From positions 1 to 36,181 of the forward strand of contig CAUJDW010000037.1 in assembly GCA_963169455.1 (NCBI GenBank): DNA of 36,181 nt, read 5' to 3'. The stretch is from Bacteroidota bacterium (GTDB lineage: Bacteria > Bacteroidota > Bacteroidia > Chitinophagales > Saprospiraceae). The notes under the pieces were generated by a model, which was given only the letters and a program-made list of their open reading frames with translations, was not told the origin of the DNA and did not search any database. A program made the translations under genes and the position numbers. This document shows, piece after piece, positions 32,535-36,181 of this stretch; positions within the stretch are counted from its first letter, which is position 1, and each line of letters opens with the position of its first letter.

Positions 32535-33845
32535 TTATCGCGCGTAAGATACTATCTTTTCGTATACTTCCCCCCAGCCGCGCCAGTCATGATGTTCAGA
32601 AAAAGAACTATTGTGCCAGAGGGTGCAGAACTCCCCCCCCACGGCCCGCACGGCATCCGACAAACTGCGAAGGTGGCTCAGCGCCTGGGCGGGTTCCATG
32701 CTCAGGTACTGGCGCAGGCTGACGTCCATGGCGGCAAAGGGGTGGATCGTGAGGGGTTCTGTTTTTTCTTTTTCCAGGTTGTACCAGGGGAAAGGCGTGG
32801 CCAGGCCGGCGCGAAAGCCTGTAGCATCCGCGAAACCCATGGTATAGTCGTGCCGGATGCCCGCCTGAAGGAGCCTGTCGTAGGTTTGCGGAAAGCGGAT
32901 CATGAGGAAATGCTGCCGGCTGTTGCGCACGGGGCTGCCCGTGATGGCTTCGAGGCGCCGCACTTCCTTTTCCAGTTGGCCCGGCGAATGGTTGGAGCGA
33001 AAAGAAGGGTGAATGCCCACTTCGGCCTCCTGAGCGACGGCCCGGATAAGCGCGCGGAATGCCGGCACGGTATGGCGGATGCCCGTATCGTATTTGCCGT
33101 AGTCGCCAAGCAGGAAAAAAAAGGCAGGAGCCAGTTGGTGCTCCTGGTGTAGCCGGCTCAGATAGCTGAAGGTAAAGAAGGGGTCTTCGCGCCGCCCGGC
33201 CAGCACGGCCAGGCGCTGACGCGCCGCTGCCCATTGCCCGCCCAGCAGCCCGCGCAGGCTGGCGAGCAAAATGCGCCACAAGGGGCGGTGGCGGTAAGCC
33301 CAGGCCATATCCACATCGATGGTCGGGCGGAAGCGATAGGCGGGCTTGCGGATGTGCAGCCCGGGAAAGCGCTGCTCCAGCAAGGCGCCCAGGCGCAGGG
33401 CCCACTGGTTGGCCAGGGGCAGGCACAGAAAACCATGCTTGTGCGCAAGGCTTTCGGATGCCGGGAACCTGCCCAGCGCGTCCGGTTGAAAAGGCAGGTA
33501 TTCCTCGTAACGGCTGGCCAGGAAGAAAGCCAGGGCGGGCAGGTCGAAGGGCAGGGCCGCCCCCGGGCCTGGCTGCCGGAAGAATGCCGGCATCCCATCG
33601 GCCCGGAAAACATCCGGCTCGATGGTCCGTATTCCGCGCTCGCGGAGCAACGGCCCGGCCGGCAACCAGATTTCTCCCTCCGCGACCGGCTGGCCGCTGT
33701 AGTTGAGCCGCGGGCCCGGAGCATGACAGTAGGCAGCACTGTCGGTAATCAACTGGTATTCCACGGCCAGGGCCGATTCAAAGAGCAGCCGGAAGGCGTA
33801 TTCCACCCGGGGTGTGAGCAATGGCGTGTAAACCAGCAGGCGCAT
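32535..33845 (-). CDS. Polysaccharide deacetylase-like protein (DUF7033 N-terminus)
   Basis: 436 residues. The N-terminal ~150 residues resemble the DUF7033-type region seen in Bacteroidota (VEYAFRLLFESALAVEYQLI, LPAGPLLRERGIR). The C-terminal part looks like an NodB/polysaccharide-deacetylase-type barrel: TIDVDMAWAYRHRP holds the paired metal aspartates, VGIHPSFRSN matches the GxHPxxS/H-type motif, and EKTEPLTIHPFAAMD contributes another histidine. A membrane-less cytosolic product is predicted. It could act on cell-envelope sugars, but the standard TFDDG/HxH motifs are altered so activity is uncertain. The start lies 111 bases from the divergent GTPase locus at 33957. Confidence 0.8.
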   Translation of the reverse strand: MRLLVYTPLLTPRVEYAFRLLFESALAVEYQLITDSAAYCHAPGPRLNYSGQPVAEGEIWLPAGPLLRERGIRTIEPDVFRADGMPAFFRQPGPGAALPFDLPALAFFLASRYEEYLPFQPDALGRFPASESLAHKHGFLCLPLANQWALRLGALLEQRFPGLHIRKPAYRFRPTIDVDMAWAYRHRPLWRILLASLRGLLGGQWAAARQRLAVLAGRREDPFFTFSYLSRLHQEHQLAPAFFFLLGDYGKYDTGIRHTVPAFRALIRAVAQEAEVGIHPSFRSNHSPGQLEKEVRRLEAITGSPVRNSRQHFLMIRFPQTYDRLLQAGIRHDYTMGFADATGFRAGLATPFPWYNLEKEKTEPLTIHPFAAMDVSLRQYLSMEPAQALSHLRSLSDAVRAVGGEFCTLWHNSSFSEHHDWRGWGEVYEKIVSYAR

Positions 33846-33956
33846 TTCAAGCAGGAGTTGTCCCTTTAGCCCATAAGATAAGAGTTATCCCGGGCCTAAA
33901 ATGGAGCGGCGTGAAAAAAAAATGCCTAATTTTATAAATATATAAATTGAAAACCC

Positions 33957-34307
33957 ATGTCTAATCAAAAACAAACGGGCCTTGGGGAGGTCAGCGCCAT
34001 CCGCGACATCCTGATGGGCGAGCAGATGGCGGAGTACGACCAGCGCTTCCAGCAGGCGGAAATCAGGGCCGACGCCATGGAGCAGGCTTTCATTCAGAAA
34101 CTCGCAGAACTGGAAAAACGGCAGGCCGACGCCCTGCAGGCCTTCCGGGAAGAAACCGAAAAACGCCTGGCCCGGCTCGAACAGCAACTGGCCGCGCGCG
34201 CCGGCGAACTGGAAGACAAGATCAGAACCGTCAGCGATACCGACCGGGTGAAACTGGGCCAGATGCTCAGCGAACTGGGCCGGCAACTGTCGGGCGATGG
34301 TTTGTAA
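33957..34307 (+). CDS. Coiled-coil protein, first gene of the GTPase locus
   Basis: 116 residues, no signal or membrane helix. Residues about 20-95 are strongly charged and helical with heptad Leu/Ala spacing (MEQAFIQKLAELEKRQADAL, EKRLARLEQQLAARAGELED), typical of a dimeric coiled coil. The ends (MSNQKQTGLGEVSAIRDILM and VKLGQMLSELGRQL) are conserved-looking helices. No known domain is recognised. Its stop overlaps the start of the next gene by 11 bases (34297-34307), indicating translational coupling with the longin/roadblock-like protein and the small GTPase, so it is probably a scaffold or regulator for them (inference). Confidence 0.7.
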   Translation: MSNQKQTGLGEVSAIRDILMGEQMAEYDQRFQQAEIRADAMEQAFIQKLAELEKRQADALQAFREETEKRLARLEQQLAARAGELEDKIRTVSDTDRVKLGQMLSELGRQLSGDGL

Positions 34308-35157
34308 CCCTTTGTTGGACCAAAAGCTCCGCCGACACATGCTGCGCACCGGCCCTCCACAAAACGAACAAGCCCTGCTGGACGAAATCAGGGACATCCT
34401 GCTGCGCAAAGACCGGGATGCCCTGCGGCGCCTGGAAGGCATCCTGGAGCGGCGCGAGCTGTTGTCCGAACGCGTCGTGCCGATCATCGAGGAGCAACTG
34501 GAGCAGTTTAAGGAACACTTCCCCTACGCCTACCGGCAGGCCGTCGAACGCCTCATCGAGCGCAAACTCAGGGAATCTCAGGAGGATCTGCTCAACCTGA
34601 TCTACCCCATCCTGGGAAAGATGATCCGCAGATACGTCGCCCAGCAGTTGCAGGCCCTGCGGGAAAACGTTGAAGCCCAGCTCAGGCAAAGCTTTCTGGG
34701 CCGGCTCCGCGCCCGCTTCTCGGGGCTGCGCGAAAGCGACCTGCTCATCAGCCAGGCCGCGGGGCTGCGCGTGGAAGAAGCCTACGTCATCGCCCAGCAT
34801 TCCGGGCTCCTGCTGGGCAGCGCCTCCCTCCACCCCACCATCGACAAGGAACTCATCGCCGGCATGCTGACGGCTATCAAATCCTTCGCCGTCGATGCCT
34901 TTCAAAGAGGCGATGCCGAGCTGGAAATGGTCAATTACGGGGATTACCAGATACTGATCCAGGATTTTTACTCTTTCTACATCGCCCTGGCCGTCAACGG
35001 AGCACTCACGGCAGGAGAAAAAGAGAAATTGTCCGAACAGATATTTAACTTCGCCAACCGGGAGCTTTCCCGCAAGATAGACCCGGATGACCCGGCCATC
35101 CACCTTCATTTACAGGAGAAACTACGTTCGTACTTCATCGAAAAACCGCTTGCATGA
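34297..35157 (+). CDS. Helical protein with C-terminal longin/roadblock-like domain
   Basis: 286 residues if started at ATG 34297, which overlaps the end of the coiled-coil gene; an ATG at 34339 (MLRTGPPQ) is an alternative. Residues 25-150 are charged helices (RRLEGILERRELLSERVVPI, FPYAYRQAVERLIERKLRES, then LLNLIYPILGKMIRRYVAQQ). Residues about 157-250 look like a longin/roadblock-type fold (EEAYVIAQHSGLLLGSASLH, ELIAGMLTAIKSFAVDAFQR, YGDYQILIQDFYSFYIALAV). From memory, the same two-part architecture occurs upstream of OmpA domains or beside Rab-like GTPases in other bacteria; here no OmpA domain follows. The stop overlaps the GTPase ATG by 4 bases (ATGA). Likely a GTPase partner or GAP-like regulator (inference). 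Confidence 0.7.
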   Translation: MVCNPLLDQKLRRHMLRTGPPQNEQALLDEIRDILLRKDRDALRRLEGILERRELLSERVVPIIEEQLEQFKEHFPYAYRQAVERLIERKLRESQEDLLNLIYPILGKMIRRYVAQQLQALRENVEAQLRQSFLGRLRARFSGLRESDLLISQAAGLRVEEAYVIAQHSGLLLGSASLHPTIDKELIAGMLTAIKSFAVDAFQRGDAELEMVNYGDYQILIQDFYSFYIALAVNGALTAGEKEKLSEQIFNFANRELSRKIDPDDPAIHLHLQEKLRSYFIEKPLA

Positions 35158-35645
35158 TCAGTAGGAAAGTGCTCATCACCGGAAGCTTTGCCGTTGGAAA
35201 AACATCTCTATTCAACCGATTCATTCACAACACCTTCAGCGAGCGCTACCTCACCACCATCGGCGTGAAGGTGGATAAGAAGGAGGTCACCGTCGGCGGC
35301 CGGGAAATTTCGCTGGTGCTCTGGGACATCGCCGGAGAGGTGTCCCAGGAAAAAGTGCCGCGCACTTATTTCCTCGGCGCCAGCGCCGTGATCTACATTT
35401 TTGACCTGAGCCGCCCCAATACGCTGAACAACATGGAAGCCGACCTGCGGATCATCCAGGCTACCCTGCCCGGCTGCCTGGTCCGGGTTGTCGGCAATAA
35501 AAAAGACCTGCTCGGTGAAGACGAACTGCTCATCTTGAAAAGGCAGGCGCCCGAAGCATGCCTGTTCACCAGCGCCAAGACCGGCGAGAACGTCGAATCG
35601 CTTTTCCTCGACATCGGAACCGAACTGCTGGAACAAAGAGAATAA
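35154..35645 (+). CDS. Ras/Rab-like small GTPase
   Basis: 163 residues, a stand-alone small GTPase domain. G1 is GSFAVGKTSLF (Gly10 to Ser18), G2 the threonine of YLTTIGVKV (about Thr35), G3 is WDIAGEV (Asp58, Gly61), G4 GNKKDL (Asn115, Asp118) and G5 SAKTG (Ser140-Lys142). The residue in the Ras Gln61 position, after DIAG, is Glu62 instead of Gln, so catalysis may need help from the upstream protein. Sequence style (FSERYLTTIGV, RTYFLGASAVIYIFDLSRPNT) is eukaryote-Rab-like. No lipid-anchor signal is at the C-terminus. It starts 4 bases inside the previous gene, fixing it in the same operon. Confidence 0.93.
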   Translation: MISRKVLITGSFAVGKTSLFNRFIHNTFSERYLTTIGVKVDKKEVTVGGREISLVLWDIAGEVSQEKVPRTYFLGASAVIYIFDLSRPNTLNNMEADLRIIQATLPGCLVRVVGNKKDLLGEDELLILKRQAPEACLFTSAKTGENVESLFLDIGTELLEQRE

Positions 35646-35702
35646 GATTGGCCCAAAACCTCATTCCCAAAAACAACAAACACCGAAAACACCCAGAACA
35701 CT

Positions 35703-36041
35703 ATGACCACTCAAGTTTTACTGATCTCCCAATCGGGTTTTATCCTGAAATCTGCGGGAAATCTCCTGCCGGGGCATTGGCTGCTGCACAACTGCGCCAG
35801 GAAAACCTTCCCTCTGGTTGAAAGCATCTGGCCGGAGTTGCAGGGCCTTCGGCCGGAAAGCCCGGGCCTGCAGCTGGAATGCGTCGCCCAGCCGCATCCC
35901 CTCCTCCTGGGGTTTTACAGTTTTTCCTTCCGGCAGACGGGAGGCCCGCATAAACACCTGGAACTATCCATCCACTGCCGGACCCGGCAGGCCATCCGAT
36001 ACAGAAGAAGGGCCCAGCAGCGAAACGAGTCCGAACTCTAA
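35703..36041 (+). CDS. Short ORF resembling a truncated sensor input domain
   Basis: 112 residues from ATG 35703, 57 bases after the GTPase stop. The first ~85 residues have alternating beta and helix segments (TTQVLLISQSGFILKSAGNL, ECVAQPHPLLLGFYSFSFRQ), which resemble a PAS/GAF-like input of a larger signalling protein. The end (RYRRRAQQRNESEL) looks like the linker helix that in related proteins leads on to a kinase or other output, but here a TAA follows. No domain is certain. It could be a real short protein, a truncated gene or a gene broken by a late frameshift. The remaining 140 bases of the window show no convincing gene or signal. Confidence 0.45.
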   Translation: MTTQVLLISQSGFILKSAGNLLPGHWLLHNCARKTFPLVESIWPELQGLRPESPGLQLECVAQPHPLLLGFYSFSFRQTGGPHKHLELSIHCRTRQAIRYRRRAQQRNESEL

Positions 36042-36181
36042 GCTGGACTTTAGCATTTTGCTGTGGGCCAGAGGCTGCCTGGTTTCGAGGCTGCCTTGGC
36101 GTCCTTAGTATTAAAAAAATATGATGAGAACCCCTCAGGAGTGAGTAAATTTGAAGTAACCACACTTGAAATTTATGATCA

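Overview
The window looks like a chromosomal segment of a GC-rich Bacteroidota bacterium, most plausibly from the Saprospiria (Lewinella/Phaeodactylibacter-like). The reasons are Bacteroidota-type promoters (TTG, about 20 nt, then TAnnTTTG), a secreted LamG protein with a gliding-motility/type IX secretion C-terminal domain, AsmA, YbaB, Upp and DUF7033-type deacetylase proteins with strong Bacteroidota character, and lipoprotein and signal-peptide genes of that style. The lineage is inferred from protein character only; no ribosomal RNA is present.

Layout. 1-4.2 kb: small DoxX-like membrane protein, truA, an octamer microsatellite and a large AsmA-family protein. 4.2-5.6 kb: a compact tRNA locus with a chimeric Glu-like tRNA copy, tRNA-Val(TAC), a GIY-YIG nuclease gene whose stop codon lies inside the next tRNA, and a Glu-like tRNA, followed by a four-copy alternating inverted repeat and a frameshifted FN3 remnant. 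5.6-7.4 kb: three minus-strand genes of unknown function (outer-membrane barrel, secreted protein, cytosolic helical protein). 7.6-11.9 kb: thymidine kinase, a Bacteroidota-specific hypothetical, class I fructose-bisphosphate aldolase and a divergent phosphofructokinase with pyrophosphate-type signature residues; a MITE-like element lies in the leader of the latter. 12-21.6 kb: rhomboid protease, methyltransferase, subtilase with a SPOR domain, ECF sigma factor, XRE regulator, thioredoxin-SPOR fusion, hutI, an outer-membrane protein and a secreted amidohydrolase. 21.6-23.8 kb: a minus-strand operon of two GyrI-like proteins (one internally deleted), a YoaP-like acetyltransferase and a CoA-binding protein. 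23.8-27.9 kb: second MITE copy, a PAS-UbiA fusion, an acyl-CoA dehydrogenase behind a palindromic operator candidate, and ybaB. 28-33.8 kb: LamG/T9SS protein plus TPR lipoprotein, AlkC-like DNA glycosylase, upp and a polysaccharide deacetylase-like protein.

33.9-36.0 kb holds the most system-like locus: a coiled-coil protein, a helical protein ending in a longin/roadblock-like domain, and a Ras/Rab-type small GTPase, joined by overlapping start and stop codons, then a short ORF resembling the start of a sensor protein. It resembles in logic the GTPase/roadblock pairs (such as MglA/MglB) that set polarity or control signalling in gliding bacteria, but the exact role is not known from sequence.

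Mobile or repeat DNA is a theme. Two copies of a ~127 bp element with 17 bp terminal inverted repeats ending in TA carry internal octamers (CAATATAA type) that are also expanded as a free-standing tandem array near 1.5 kb. No CRISPR array, prophage or complete insertion sequence was seen.
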